Shown here piece by piece: positions 1-9,293 of a stretch of DNA of 64,000 nucleotides. The translations under genes and the position numbers were made by a program. Position 1 is the stretch's first letter. Every line of letters starts with the position of its first letter. The stretch comes from Bacteriovoracaceae bacterium UBA6200 (GTDB lineage Bacteria > Bdellovibrionota > Bacteriovoracia > Bacteriovoracales > Bacteriovoracaceae): the NCBI GenBank assembly GCA_002422605.1, contig DISW01000023.1:124001-188000 (forward strand). Direction: 5' to 3'. The notes beneath the pieces were generated by a model, which saw nothing but the letters and a program-made list of their open reading frames with translations, had not been told where the DNA came from and did no database searches.

Positions 1-24
1 TTCTTTATCTTGATTACTTTTCAT
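1..24 (-). CDS. Start of the fourth gene of the chemotaxis operon, probably cheB (partial)
   Basis: An ATG on the minus strand at 24 follows a good ribosome site (GAGGAGATAT) placed just behind the cheD stop. Only the first eight codons (MKSNQDKE) lie in the window. Gene order receptor-cheR-cheD makes the methylesterase cheB the most likely identity, but nothing in these eight residues proves it. Confidence 0.5.
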
Positions 25-33
25 ATATCTCCT

Positions 34-510
34 CTAGGTCCCGATTCGTGGAATTTTTTCGATTTCGTAAGAATAATGAGAACTATCTATATGTAGTTTG
101 CGGCCTACTTCACCGCCACCTTCACAGTATAAAATTTTGAGTTGGCGTTTTTTTGCCTCAGCTACTGCCGCTTTAAAATTATTTGATCCCACGAGTTCTA
201 ATGGGTTCTTAGCATCAGGTTTTGTCATGTTGCCACCACCAACGATAACAACTGAAACCGAACTGAAGTCCTCTGGACGAATCTTCATCAAAGCAATGAG
301 GGAGCAGATCGCCTGATCAACAAATCTCGCACCTATTTCAAAAGTCTTCATGGGACTTTCGGGTAAAAGGCAATGGGCCAGACCACAAATAGCTTTTGAC
401 TCCCAGATAAACCCTATACCCACACATGATCCAAGAATGGCCTTTAATCGTTCACCATTCTTTGCAATCTTCACTTCGCCAATGTGGACATCCAGGGTCT
501 TTTGCATCAT
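34..510 (-). CDS. cheD: CheD, chemoreceptor glutamine deamidase
   Basis: Cytoplasmic enzyme that deamidates glutamines on chemoreceptors and can interact with CheC-type phosphatases. About 158 residues, normal for the family. The catalytic cysteine sits in GSCVGIG and the catalytic histidine in GLAHCLLP; the C-terminal EGGGEVGRK block matches the conserved end of CheD. The reading frame is open further upstream, but the tandem ATGATG at 505-510 is four bases behind the cheR stop and is preceded by AAGTGAG, so I start there; the longer version would run deep into cheR. Third gene of an operon with the receptor and cheR. Confidence 0.9.
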   Translation of the reverse strand: MMQKTLDVHIGEVKIAKNGERLKAILGSCVGIGFIWESKAICGLAHCLLPESPMKTFEIGARFVDQAICSLIALMKIRPEDFSSVSVVIVGGGNMTKPDAKNPLELVGSNNFKAAVAEAKKRQLKILYCEGGGEVGRKLHIDSSHYSYEIEKIPRIGT

Positions 511-514
511 GTGC

Positions 515-1330
515 TCACTTCTTTTTATAGATAAGTGGTTCAATGGATTCAAAGCTAGTGTTGATGTGAGTAAGAGATTCAGATTCTCCAATAATCATTA
601 CTCCAGTATCCGCCATTTTAGGGCCTATAAGAGAAATGACTCTCTCTTGGTCTAAACTCGTAAAGTAGATCAAGACATTCCGTGTTAAAACGAGATGAAA
701 CTCATGACTATGCTTAAAGGTATGAAAAAGATTATGCTGCAGAAACTTCAATCTGCTTTTAATAGGTGAGGTAACCTTATAGCTCTCGCCAGAACTCTTT
801 TTCATAAATTTTTCAAAAAGTTCGGGACGATTTTTTTTAAACGAATCTATGGAACGTCCAGAATATTCTCCCCGCTGGCAGAGATCTACCATTTCATTTG
901 AGATATCGGTTCCGATGATTTCATATTGAAATGTTGGGTTCTTCTCCTTGAAAGCCTCGCAAATAATTCCCAGGGTGTGAGCTTCTTCACCAGAAGAGGA
1001 GGCGGCCGACCAGGCGGTGAAGACGGTATTGGGATTATTTATAAACCACTGAGGCAGAAACTTTTTTTCAATATATTCCCAAATTCGTGGTGTACGGTAA
1101 AAGTAGGTTTCATTAGTCGTTACCAGGTCCACGAATTTTAACTGTTCGGCCTTATCACTTTGAACTAATTCAAAATAACCTTCATAACTAGTTAAGTTGA
1201 GGTTCACAATTCTTTTTCTTAAGCGGCCCTCAATCAGAGAATTCCTATTTTTTTTAATAGAGATCCCTGTGAGTTCATGAATAAGCTCAATGAAATCAGT
1301 TAAACACTCTTCACCCAGCACCATATTCAT
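515..1330 (-). CDS. cheR: CheR, chemoreceptor glutamate methyltransferase
   Basis: SAM-dependent methyltransferase that methylates receptor glutamates during adaptation. 271 residues, the usual length. The N-terminal helical domain (about 1-75) is followed by the CheR signature TTNETYFYR, the SAM-binding region WSAASSSGEEAHTL (family consensus has a Cys where the first Ser of SSS lies), GTDIS and RNVLIYF. Start ATG at 1330 has AAGGGG eight bases upstream. It lies 11 bases behind the receptor stop and 4 bases before cheD, so the three are co-transcribed and probably co-translated. Confidence 0.95.
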   Translation of the reverse strand: MNMVLGEECLTDFIELIHELTGISIKKNRNSLIEGRLRKRIVNLNLTSYEGYFELVQSDKAEQLKFVDLVTTNETYFYRTPRIWEYIEKKFLPQWFINNPNTVFTAWSAASSSGEEAHTLGIICEAFKEKNPTFQYEIIGTDISNEMVDLCQRGEYSGRSIDSFKKNRPELFEKFMKKSSGESYKVTSPIKSRLKFLQHNLFHTFKHSHEFHLVLTRNVLIYFTSLDQERVISLIGPKMADTGVMIIGESESLTHINTSFESIEPLIYKKK

Positions 1331-1341
1331 ACAAGGTCCCC

Positions 1342-2505
1342 TTAGTGAGAAAATTTCTGAACTGTCGATTTAAGGAGTTCGGCCCCTTCGGCAAGTTCTG
1401 TGGTCGCATGGGCAATAGCATCTGATGCAATGGCCGATTTTTCAGTGGCATCAGCAACCTGCTGAATCGCCTGCGAGACATCCTGGGCCGCTGTTTGCTG
1501 CTCTTGTGCGGCAAGTGATATTTCAGATATCGCTTGGGTGGTCTTGTTGACTCCTTCAACAATGTTTTTAAAAGATCTCGCTGCTTCTTTAGAGATTTCT
1601 CCTCCAAGTGACACTCGTTTAACAGATTCATTAATGAGTTTTGAAATATCTTTTGTTGCCTGGGAGGAGCGTTCTGCTAGCTTTCTTACTTCGTCAGCAA
1701 CCACTGAAAAGCCAAGGCCATGTTCTCCCGCTCGGGCCGCTTCGATGGCAGCATTGAAGGCCAGAAGATTTGTTTGACTTGCAATCTCACCAATGACTTT
1801 GACGATTTCAGCAATCTCTTCTGAAGACTTGTTAATAAGTTCCATTGCTTCAATGGATTTTGCAATTGCTTGTGAACCTTGATCAGCTTCAACTTGGGTA
1901 GATTTTGCGACTGAATCGGCCGATTTGGCGTTTTGGGCAATGGAATCAATTGAGGCACTCAGTTCTTCTACAGAGGCATTCATTTCCTCAGTGGTTGCCC
2001 CTAAAGACTGTGCTCCAGAGGCCACTGTTGTTGCCTGGGAGGAGATGTCTTTGGCTTTGGAGGCAAAGTTGACTGCGATTTTCGTGACCGCCTCTTCTAA
2101 GGTGACATTTTCAGTGATGTCAGTTGCAAACTTAACAACTTTGTAAGGTCTCCCGTCAGCATCAAAAATGGGATTGTAGTTAGCTTGAATCCAAACTTCT
2201 TTACCATCTTTAGCTATACGTTTGTATCTACCAGCATCGAATTCCCCCAAACGAAGTTTCTCCCAGAAAGAACGATACTCGGTCGATAAAATATAATCCC
2301 GATCACAAAAGATTTTATGGTGTTTTCCTTTGATTTCATCCATCGAGTAGCCAAGAGTTTTTAAGAAGTTCTCATTGGCAGTTATGATCGTTCCATCTAG
2401 ATTGAACTCAATGATAGCTTGAGCTTTATCGACGGCCTTGAGGATTGCTTGAAGCTCTTCGTAACTTGATTCATTACTTACTTCTAGTTTTATGGCAGTG
2501 CTCAT
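1342..2505 (-). CDS. Soluble PAS-domain methyl-accepting chemotaxis protein
   Basis: Chemoreceptor of 387 residues without membrane segments. Residues about 20-135 form a PAS plus PAC unit (GRYKRIAKDGKEVWIQ, KVVKFATDIT) of the type found in redox or energy-sensing receptors; about 150-387 is the MCP signalling hairpin with the conserved tip EIASQTNLLAFNAAIEAAR. Lack of a periplasmic domain means it senses a cytoplasmic cue; similar PAS receptors bind haem or flavin, but no ligand can be read from the sequence. Start ATG follows AAGGAG at nine bases. First gene of the cheR-cheD operon. Confidence 0.92.
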   Translation of the reverse strand: MSTAIKLEVSNESSYEELQAILKAVDKAQAIIEFNLDGTIITANENFLKTLGYSMDEIKGKHHKIFCDRDYILSTEYRSFWEKLRLGEFDAGRYKRIAKDGKEVWIQANYNPIFDADGRPYKVVKFATDITENVTLEEAVTKIAVNFASKAKDISSQATTVASGAQSLGATTEEMNASVEELSASIDSIAQNAKSADSVAKSTQVEADQGSQAIAKSIEAMELINKSSEEIAEIVKVIGEIASQTNLLAFNAAIEAARAGEHGLGFSVVADEVRKLAERSSQATKDISKLINESVKRVSLGGEISKEAARSFKNIVEGVNKTTQAISEISLAAQEQQTAAQDVSQAIQQVADATEKSAIASDAIAHATTELAEGAELLKSTVQKFSH

Positions 2506-2520
2506 TTGAGTATACTCCTT

Positions 2521-2540
2521 TGTATAGAAAATTCTATACA
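2521..2540. promoter_or_regulatory. Inverted repeat abutting the receptor ribosome site
   Basis: Two 9-base arms, TGTATAGAA and TTCTATACA, flank a 2-base centre. The repeat ends exactly where the AAGGAG of the PAS receptor gene begins. It could be an operator or an mRNA hairpin affecting initiation; the sequence does not decide. Confidence 0.55.
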
Positions 2541-2708
2541 GTAGTATCGGTTCATTTATTGAAAATCTTTAGGGTGTTTCAGGGAAAGTGGTGTAAGTCC
2601 TTGAAACTGTGGAGAATACCTAATAGGTGACTATGCGTCCTAAGACAATTGATACCCCTGACTTCAAAATTGGACTTGAAGGAAATTATGTTTGTTAAGG
2701 AGCATTCT

Positions 2709-3230
2709 ATGAAAAAAATCATTACTGTTTCGTTAAGTCTTATGCTTTGTTCTTCAAGTCTTTGGGCGGCCATGTCAGAAAAAAGTAAATCCGAAGCCGA
2801 AATCACAAACACTGTAATGACAATTAATACCGGTGAAATTACTTTGGCCAAACTAGCACAGAAAAAGGCCACGAATCCTAAAGTAAAAGAATTCGCAAAT
2901 CAAATGTTAAACGATCACACAAAAAACAATGACCACTTACATAACCTTGCCGGGAGTGAAAATATCGCTCCTAAAGAAACAAAAACCTCTATGAAGCTTA
3001 AAACAACAAGCAATCAAAAGTCTGAGGAGCTTAAAAAGTTAGAAGGTAATGAATTCGACAAGGCCTATATGACCTCTCAAGTTGAAATGCATAAAAATGC
3101 TCTGGATAAATTAAATAATGAGCTCATCCCTAATGCTAAAGATAAAGATCTACGGACAACGCTGGATAAGACTAAAACGAAGATCCAGGAGCATCTTAAA
3201 AATGCAGAAGAAATTCGTAAGACTCTCTAA
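2709..3230 (+). CDS. Exported DUF4142 family protein
   Basis: 173-residue periplasmic protein of unknown function with a Sec signal (MKKIITVSLSLMLCSSSLWA). The mature part is a predicted ferritin-like four-helix bundle typical of DUF4142, with the family features NTGEITLAKLAQKK, VKEFANQMLNDH and KAYMTSQVEMHKNALD. I choose the ATG at 2709 because it follows AAGGAG and begins the signal peptide; an in-frame ATG 60 bases upstream has neither. Members are often linked to stress survival, which is family knowledge and not visible here. Monocistronic, with a terminator directly behind. Confidence 0.85.
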   Translation: MKKIITVSLSLMLCSSSLWAAMSEKSKSEAEITNTVMTINTGEITLAKLAQKKATNPKVKEFANQMLNDHTKNNDHLHNLAGSENIAPKETKTSMKLKTTSNQKSEELKKLEGNEFDKAYMTSQVEMHKNALDKLNNELIPNAKDKDLRTTLDKTKTKIQEHLKNAEEIRKTL

Positions 3231-3242
3231 GTAGAATTCTGT

Positions 3243-3275
3243 AGCAGCTGGGCACGAGACTCCAGCTGCTTTTTA
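3243..3275 (+). terminator. Rho-independent terminator of the DUF4142 gene
   Basis: Arms AGCAGCTGG and CCAGCTGCT form a perfect 9-bp stem around a 10-base loop and run into a T tract. Confidence 0.85.
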
Positions 3276-3403
3276 TGCTCACTGACTACAATTTTTGCCC
3301 TACTAGGGTTCACTTATAATTCTTAATTCGGATACTTGCGCCATTACCCGTAAGCATTTAGCTCAGTTATTGATTCGTTTAAGGAGTCACTTATAATGAT
3401 TCC

Positions 3404-6400
3404 ATGCTGTTAAAGCTCATTATTTTTATTACTTTCTTCATTCCGGTATCGAATGCCTCCGATTCTTTTAGCTATTCGGGAAGGCTAGTAACAAACTCTG
3501 GAGAGCCTGCAACTGGTCCCGCCCAACTAACCTTTGATATTATTTATTCAAGTCAGCCTTCGAATATTCTTTGTTCGCAAACATTAAATCAGGTGGAGCT
3601 TTCAAGTGGAGTCTTTCATGTAAAGCTTGATTTCCCTTCATGTGATCTTGCAGACATTTTAAAAAACACACCAGACAATCATACGGTAAGTATTCGTGTC
3701 ACGGACAAGACTTCAGGTTTAAATAAAGAGTACTCCTACCAGGCAATCCACGCGGTTCCGTATGCCTTCGTTTCTCAAACGACGAAACAGCTTGATTCCT
3801 TGGATGCGAATAAAGATGAGGTTTTAACCTGGGATGGGTCCAAGTGGGGTCCGGCAGCTCTTTCGGATTTAATACCTCCTTCTGGACCAGTAGGGGAAGC
3901 AGGTGGGGCCCTCACAGGGACTTATCCTAATCCAGAGCTTGCTCCAATCGCTCAGACCAATGTTGTTGACCTCGTTTCAGATCTTGCTTCAAAAATTGGT
4001 CTTGGAAGTTTATCAGCGACACCTCCGCTTCTTTATAATAATACGACTGGAGTTTTTTCTTTAGATACTTCAGCGACTGAGAAATTAGATGACCTTGAAT
4101 ATCTTCCAGCTGGCGATGGATTAGTCGTTCGTATTGGTAGCACCCTCTTTAGTAAAACCTGTATGGATGATGAGGTGTTAAAGTGGACATCACCGGGAGG
4201 CTGGATTTGTGCGAGTGATGAAAATGCTGATGACACAAAACTTCCTCTTGCTGGTGGAACATTAACGGGGGATTTGATTCTTGGGACTCAGCTTCAAATA
4301 AACAACGGACTCGGTCATTCAGTTGTTTTAAAAACCGCCTTGAGTGATACTGATTACATTTTAACTCTACCTCCAAATGCAGGAGCGGCAAATCAGGTTT
4401 TAACAACTGATGGTAATGGCGTATTGACCTGGGGAACACCAGCTCCCAATGCCCCAAGTGGTCCTGCAAGTGGAGACTTAGAAGGTGACTATCCAGCTCC
4501 GACCTTGAAAGATATTCCTCAAAGTAAAATTATCGGTCTGGAAACAGAACTTGATTCCAAGATAGGTTTGGATAATCTGTCAGTAACCCCACCTCTCGTA
4601 TATAGCGATAGCACGGGGCTTTTTTCAATCTCAGAAGCGACAACTAGTGCTGCAGGAACATTAAGTGCTGCGGGGAAAACAAAACTAGATTCTCTGGAGG
4701 TCCTTCCTGGTGCTTTGGGTTTAATAGAGCGCTGGAGCGGCGGACTTAGAAGCTTAACCTGTTTGCAAGACCAGGTTTTAAAGTGGAATGGGGCAATCTG
4801 GGCCTGTGCTGCTGATGATGATATTGATGGAACAAAATTACCTTTGTCAGGTGGTGAATTAACGGGGCCATTAGTCTTGCCGGCGATTGCACCTGATTCC
4901 AACCATGCTGTCGCGAGGTCCTATGTTGATACATTAGTTAGTAATAACGCCAGTAAGTGGTCAACCGCTACTGGTGGGATTAATTACGATGGTGGAAACG
5001 TCGGTATTGGGACGGCCACTCCTGAAACTTCAGCTATTTTAGATCTTAATTCGACTTCAAAAGGCTTTCTGCCTCCTAGAATGACAACACTTCAAAGAGA
5101 TGGAATCATTTCGCCTGTTAAAGGGATGATGATATTTAACTCTGGCCTGAACAAATACCAGTTCTATGATGGGAGTACGTGGACTTCAATCGCTTCTGGT
5201 ACTGGGGGCGCGGTTGTTACTTCCTATGGAGAGTCGTGTTTAAATTGTGGGACGAAAAATAAAGCACTCGGTAACCATACGTTTTGCAGTCTCAGTAGTT
5301 TTGGTGAATCCAATGATGGTAACAGTTCATGTAATGTCTTCAGCGATGGAAGTAACAATTGGACTTTAAGAGTGATGAACAAGATCACTGGCAATACAAC
5401 ATCATGTTCCGCTCAATGCATAGATATAGAAGTTGGTGCTGGCAGCGGTGGAAGTGGTGGTGGTTCAGATAATATGGGCGATCATGTTGCGACCGCTAAT
5501 ATAGCATTAGGGATGAATTGGTTAAGTGGTGACGGTGATAATGAAGGCCTCTCTATATCAAATGAAGGTCTTGTGGGGCTTGGTACATCTTCTCCGAAGG
5601 CTTTTCTACATGTATCTACAACTCCCTCTAACTATCACGGGATTACTATTAGCTCGGAAGATGTTACGGCCCTGGGGTCCGGTGCCTTAACTTTTGAATC
5701 TACTCGTACAAGTTCTTCATTCCAATTTTATACTTGGAACGATGAATTTCAATTTACAAGACGAAAGCCCAATGGAGAGCATAAATCGAACTTTTTGACC
5801 TTTAGTAATCACTCTGGGTTTGTAGGAATAGGAAAAGGGGACGCGAAAGGAATTTTAGATGTGGCCGGACATCTTATTGTTACAGGCAGTGATACTATTG
5901 TCCTTGATGGAACTGATTCCCTTTCGGAAGGGCAATCACTCACTCCTTTAGGGCTTGTTTTTACAGATGATATTTATGTACCCACCTGTATTTGGCAAGA
6001 TAGTGATTTAGATGGAGATCCTGCTACGGGAACAGCAACTGAAATTCATGGGAGCATCGGTTGCGCACAAGTTAGTGATTCTCGAGTTTCAACCTATGGA
6101 TACACTGGTGGAAGCTTTATTCTAGGAACTAGTGACCTCATTATTGATAGTAACTCCGATGGGAAATATAGTTCTAACGGCGGTAATGTCGGTATTGGAA
6201 CAGCCGCTCCAACTAGAAAGCTGGAAGTTGCAGGAATTATCAAGTCAAGCAGTGGAGGTATTGAACTTCCTGATGGAACTCTTTTGGCCGATGCAAACGA
6301 TATAGGTGGAAGTTTTCCTGACGCCGATTTTGACTCGGGATGGGTTAACCTCGCAGGAGCAAATGCGCTCACCACTGTTACACATAATCTTGAAAGACAA

Positions 6401-6616
6401 TTTTTCAAAAATATCATCATTTATTCCTCATGTGGGGCCAATACTTCAAAGCCTATTTTTACTTCAGGCGTGACGTCTTCTGGAACCGGTCAATATGGCT
6501 ATATTGTAGAGTTAGATAATTTAAATTCATTGAAAGTAAGAACATTCCCTGATGGTGGTACTTATACGGTTCAGTGTGGAGCAGCGAGCTATTTTAGAGT
6601 GTTCCTCTGGAAATAG
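3404..6616 (+). CDS. Giant exported fibre-like protein with internal duplication and NVGIGT repeats
   Basis: 1070 residues with a signal peptide (MLLKLIIFITFFIPVSNA). After an N-terminal beta domain (about 20-135, FSYSGRLVTNSGEPATG) come two copies of a unit of about 140 residues, near 160-297 and 352-495. Each has a GxYPxPxL turn, a SKIGL segment, a TPPLxYxxxTGxFS strand, a cysteine pair before VLKW and a KLPLxGGxLTG strand. Four G-x-VGIG/LG motifs follow (for example near 531 and 927), as in tail-fibre or adhesin-like exported proteins of predatory deltaproteobacterial relatives. No transmembrane anchor or peptidase domain is evident. Probably secreted or surface located; adhesion is inference. 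Its neighbours are unrelated. Confidence 0.7.
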   Translation: MLLKLIIFITFFIPVSNASDSFSYSGRLVTNSGEPATGPAQLTFDIIYSSQPSNILCSQTLNQVELSSGVFHVKLDFPSCDLADILKNTPDNHTVSIRVTDKTSGLNKEYSYQAIHAVPYAFVSQTTKQLDSLDANKDEVLTWDGSKWGPAALSDLIPPSGPVGEAGGALTGTYPNPELAPIAQTNVVDLVSDLASKIGLGSLSATPPLLYNNTTGVFSLDTSATEKLDDLEYLPAGDGLVVRIGSTLFSKTCMDDEVLKWTSPGGWICASDENADDTKLPLAGGTLTGDLILGTQLQINNGLGHSVVLKTALSDTDYILTLPPNAGAANQVLTTDGNGVLTWGTPAPNAPSGPASGDLEGDYPAPTLKDIPQSKIIGLETELDSKIGLDNLSVTPPLVYSDSTGLFSISEATTSAAGTLSAAGKTKLDSLEVLPGALGLIERWSGGLRSLTCLQDQVLKWNGAIWACAADDDIDGTKLPLSGGELTGPLVLPAIAPDSNHAVARSYVDTLVSNNASKWSTATGGINYDGGNVGIGTATPETSAILDLNSTSKGFLPPRMTTLQRDGIISPVKGMMIFNSGLNKYQFYDGSTWTSIASGTGGAVVTSYGESCLNCGTKNKALGNHTFCSLSSFGESNDGNSSCNVFSDGSNNWTLRVMNKITGNTTSCSAQCIDIEVGAGSGGSGGGSDNMGDHVATANIALGMNWLSGDGDNEGLSISNEGLVGLGTSSPKAFLHVSTTPSNYHGITISSEDVTALGSGALTFESTRTSSSFQFYTWNDEFQFTRRKPNGEHKSNFLTFSNHSGFVGIGKGDAKGILDVAGHLIVTGSDTIVLDGTDSLSEGQSLTPLGLVFTDDIYVPTCIWQDSDLDGDPATGTATEIHGSIGCAQVSDSRVSTYGYTGGSFILGTSDLIIDSNSDGKYSSNGGNVGIGTAAPTRKLEVAGIIKSSSGGIELPDGTLLADANDIGGSFPDADFDSGWVNLAGANALTTVTHNLERQFFKNIIIYSSCGANTSKPIFTSGVTSSGTGQYGYIVELDNLNSLKVRTFPDGGTYTVQCGAASYFRVFLWK

Positions 6617-6700
6617 TAAAAAACCTGGGTATTCTGCACCTTAAAATTTTTCTTTCTTTAAGCGATGATTAAGGCACTTTAAAGGTGTTGGGGAATAGTC

Positions 6701-8989
6701 ATGATTCAACCGCAACTAAAAAATCTGGTTTTTGTTTCAGTCAAAATCTTAGGCGATGCCGTGAGAGAAGTTTACGGCGAGCCTCTTTACAGGGAAATTG
6801 AAGCTCTTCGTCTGCGCATGAAAAAAGTTCGAAACGCAGAAGCTTCAATTGTAGAAGGGGAACTCAATGCCGTTTACCGGAAATTGTCTAAAACGAAGAC
6901 TGAAGATTTAAGACAAATGGCCAAAGCTTTTTCTCTTATGCTCGAGCTTATAAATACCTGTGAGACAGCTTATCGCTCGTATCGTCTTTCAGATTTTAAA
7001 ATAAGTGCTGAGAAAAAACCGCGCTCAATTGTCTATGTCTTCACTAGCCATCCGACAGAATCAAGAAGCCAGGGCTTTCTGAAACTTTTGGGGGTCATTG
7101 AAGACTTGCTCATTAAGGGACTCGAGACTGATCTTGAATCCATCAGGGAGGAACTGCTTTACCTCCTACGGATTGCCGTTCGCCTTGATCTGGCCAATAA
7201 CAAAAAACCGCAGGTGAAAGATGAAATGGATCATATCTTTCACTACGTACTGGATCCGAAGATCCTTTTGGAACAAATAAGACTCCAGAAGAAAGGTTAC
7301 TTTGTAAAATTTCGAACATGGGTCGGTGGTGATAAGGATGGGCATCCGAAAGTTGGAAGTGCAACGATGCAGGAGAGTTTTAATAAATCGAGAAAACGAT
7401 TTTTAGAGGGCATCAAAACTTACCTGCATGATTTTGAAAAAGAGATGCTCCTGATTGAAGAAGGGGATAAGATTAGAAGAGAGTTAAAGAGTTTTCAGAA
7501 GTCATTGACTGAAATAGGTATTGTGAAAAAAGGCGACGGGAAGAGAATTGGAAGATTTAAGCTAAGGCTTAAAAAGTTGCATGATCTTACTGACCGCCTA
7601 AAACTCACTTCACCAAAGCTAGATATGGTTGAATGTCTGGTAGAACTTTATCCCGCTCTGGTTCTTCCTCTGGAAATCCGTGAAGATAGTGGACTCATCC
7701 GAAATGCGGTGAAAGACCAGAAAGAACCGATCTATAAGATGCTTCTCACCTTGAAAGACATTTCGGCTGGTATCAATGCGAAATGGTATGTCAGAGGATT
7801 TGTGATCAGTATGTGTCACACGACTGAAGACATGCTAGCGGCCATAACAATCACTCGGCGAGCCTTAGGCTCTTTACACATTCCAGTCATCCCTTTGTTT
7901 GAAGATGAGAAGGGGCTACTTTCGGCCAAGGAAATTCTCTTGGGAGCTTTTAAAAAAGCAAACCTTCCCCAGGAACATCAGGAACGCTGGGATGGTCTTT
8001 TTGAGGTGATGGTTGGCTACTCTGACTCCAGTAAAGAAAATGGCGTTCTTCCAGCAAGGCTTCTGATTGAGGATGCGCTTTTTGATATCGAATCATTTCT
8101 TCTGAAACAAAAACTCACTCCGGTTTTCTTCCATGGCTCCGGCGGAAGTACCAGCCGCGGAGGTGGATCGGTTCTGGAGCAAATTTCGTGGCTACCAAGA
8201 TCGGCCCTTGATATTTATAAGGTCACGATCCAGGGTGAGATGGTTCAGCGCACTTTCAGTAACCCGAGGATCATGCGCTCGCAGGTGGGGAGAGTGGTCG
8301 AAGGTTATGGACAAGTTCGACCCAAAAGACCTCGGCATTCGAAGGAAGTGCAGGAACTTTCCTCACTGATCCAGAAGTCCTACCGGGAGTTGGTGAAGGA
8401 TCCCTCGTTTCATGAGTTGACTTCAAAGGCCACACCCTATGACTTCCTTGATCTACTCAAAATGGGATCCCGACCTACCAAAAGATCCGCTCCTGGAAAA
8501 TTCAGTCTGAGGGCGATACCGTGGATTCTTTGCTGGACTCAGACGAGGCTTCTTTTGCCGATATGGTGGGGGATCGGGTTTGGCTGGGAAAACCTCAGTT
8601 CTGATCAGAAGAAAAAATTAAAGGTCGCCTTTAAGACTTCTCCGGTCCTTCAGACCTACGTGAAGAACCTCGGCTTTACTCTCGCAAAAGTTGAGCTCGG
8701 AGTGTGGAACTTCCACCTTAACCACTCTGACCTTGAAACTTCTGAGCGTAAACGCTGGAAAGGAATGATCACGACAGAACTTAATTTAAGCCACAAGTTC
8801 TTCAGGGAGATCACCGGTGAAACGAATCTCACTTGGTACAGGCCCTGGCTCGGCGAGAGCATTTATTTTCGCTCATCTATGATTCATCCCCTTAACGTGA
8901 TTCAGAAGCTAGCGTTAGAACGGCGCGATCATGTGCTGCTTCGTGAAACAGTGACAGGGATCGCTTGTGGAATGCTGACTACGGGCTAG
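6701..8989 (+). CDS. ppc: Phosphoenolpyruvate carboxylase (short form)
   Basis: Carboxylates PEP with bicarbonate to oxaloacetate, replenishing the TCA cycle. The PEPC signatures occur in order: TSHPTES near 115 (catalytic His), GGDKDGHP near 208, GYSDSSKENG near 440, FHGSGGSTSRGGG near 476 (the mobile loop), IQGEMV near 510 and GSRPTKR near 589. The C-terminus ends MLTTG, echoing the near-invariant RNTG end of the family, so the gene is full length although at 762 residues it is over 100 shorter than the E. coli type. Several residues inside motifs differ from consensus (for example GGST for GGTV). Start ATG follows GGGGAA. Confidence 0.9.
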   Translation: MIQPQLKNLVFVSVKILGDAVREVYGEPLYREIEALRLRMKKVRNAEASIVEGELNAVYRKLSKTKTEDLRQMAKAFSLMLELINTCETAYRSYRLSDFKISAEKKPRSIVYVFTSHPTESRSQGFLKLLGVIEDLLIKGLETDLESIREELLYLLRIAVRLDLANNKKPQVKDEMDHIFHYVLDPKILLEQIRLQKKGYFVKFRTWVGGDKDGHPKVGSATMQESFNKSRKRFLEGIKTYLHDFEKEMLLIEEGDKIRRELKSFQKSLTEIGIVKKGDGKRIGRFKLRLKKLHDLTDRLKLTSPKLDMVECLVELYPALVLPLEIREDSGLIRNAVKDQKEPIYKMLLTLKDISAGINAKWYVRGFVISMCHTTEDMLAAITITRRALGSLHIPVIPLFEDEKGLLSAKEILLGAFKKANLPQEHQERWDGLFEVMVGYSDSSKENGVLPARLLIEDALFDIESFLLKQKLTPVFFHGSGGSTSRGGGSVLEQISWLPRSALDIYKVTIQGEMVQRTFSNPRIMRSQVGRVVEGYGQVRPKRPRHSKEVQELSSLIQKSYRELVKDPSFHELTSKATPYDFLDLLKMGSRPTKRSAPGKFSLRAIPWILCWTQTRLLLPIWWGIGFGWENLSSDQKKKLKVAFKTSPVLQTYVKNLGFTLAKVELGVWNFHLNHSDLETSERKRWKGMITTELNLSHKFFREITGETNLTWYRPWLGESIYFRSSMIHPLNVIQKLALERRDHVLLRETVTGIACGMLTTG

Positions 8990-9002
8990 TGGCAAAGATT
9001 CA

Positions 9003-9244
9003 TTATAGGTACACATCATAGCCTTCTGCTGAGAACTCCAGAAGACAAATCCCATGACCAAAAATATCTCTATACATGGCGAGCTTTCCGTAAGGCTGCT
9101 CTGTTACAGGTGATTCTTCCTGTGCTCCGGCCCTCAGAAGTTTGTCTTCCCAATAATTCGACAAACTCCTCATCAAATGGTCTTCCTAGCCTCAGAGGGA
9201 GAGCGGAAGTTTTCAATATCGGGGACATCGATGTTGATGAGAAG
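9003..9244 (-). pseudogene. Decayed VOC-family (glyoxalase-like) gene
   Basis: This fills the only gene-free gap of 300 bases. Read on the minus strand, three different frames in succession give pieces of one VOC protein: INIDVPDIENF (near 9209-9240), then RLGRPFDEEFVELLG (near 9145-9190), then LLRAGAQEESPVTEQPYGK and AMYRDIFGHG with LLEFSAEGYD before a TAA at 9003. These correspond to the start, middle and end of small dioxygenase-fold proteins of this family, with frameshifts and missing segments between them. No intact reading frame remains. Confidence 0.6.
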
Positions 9245-9277
9245 TTAAGCAGTGGTCCATTAAAAATGAGCGAGGTG

Positions 9278-9286
9278 TGATAGTAT
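9278..9286 (+). promoter_or_regulatory. Extended -10 promoter of the DUF2461 gene
   Basis: TGATAGTAT is an extended -10 (TGn plus TAGTAT) that ends seven bases before the ATG at 9294. Transcription would begin at or within one base of the start codon. No good -35 is visible, which is usual for extended -10 promoters. Confidence 0.45.
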
Positions 9287-9293
9287 AGGCATT

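Noticed and set aside
2579..2872. 97-codon minus-strand frame over the DUF4142 gene
   Set aside because: Antisense to a signal-peptide protein with a strong ribosome site and terminator; no independent support.
8990..9293. Region read as an ordinary intergenic spacer
   Set aside because: Three frames on the minus strand give recognisable VOC-family pieces, so it is listed as a pseudogene.
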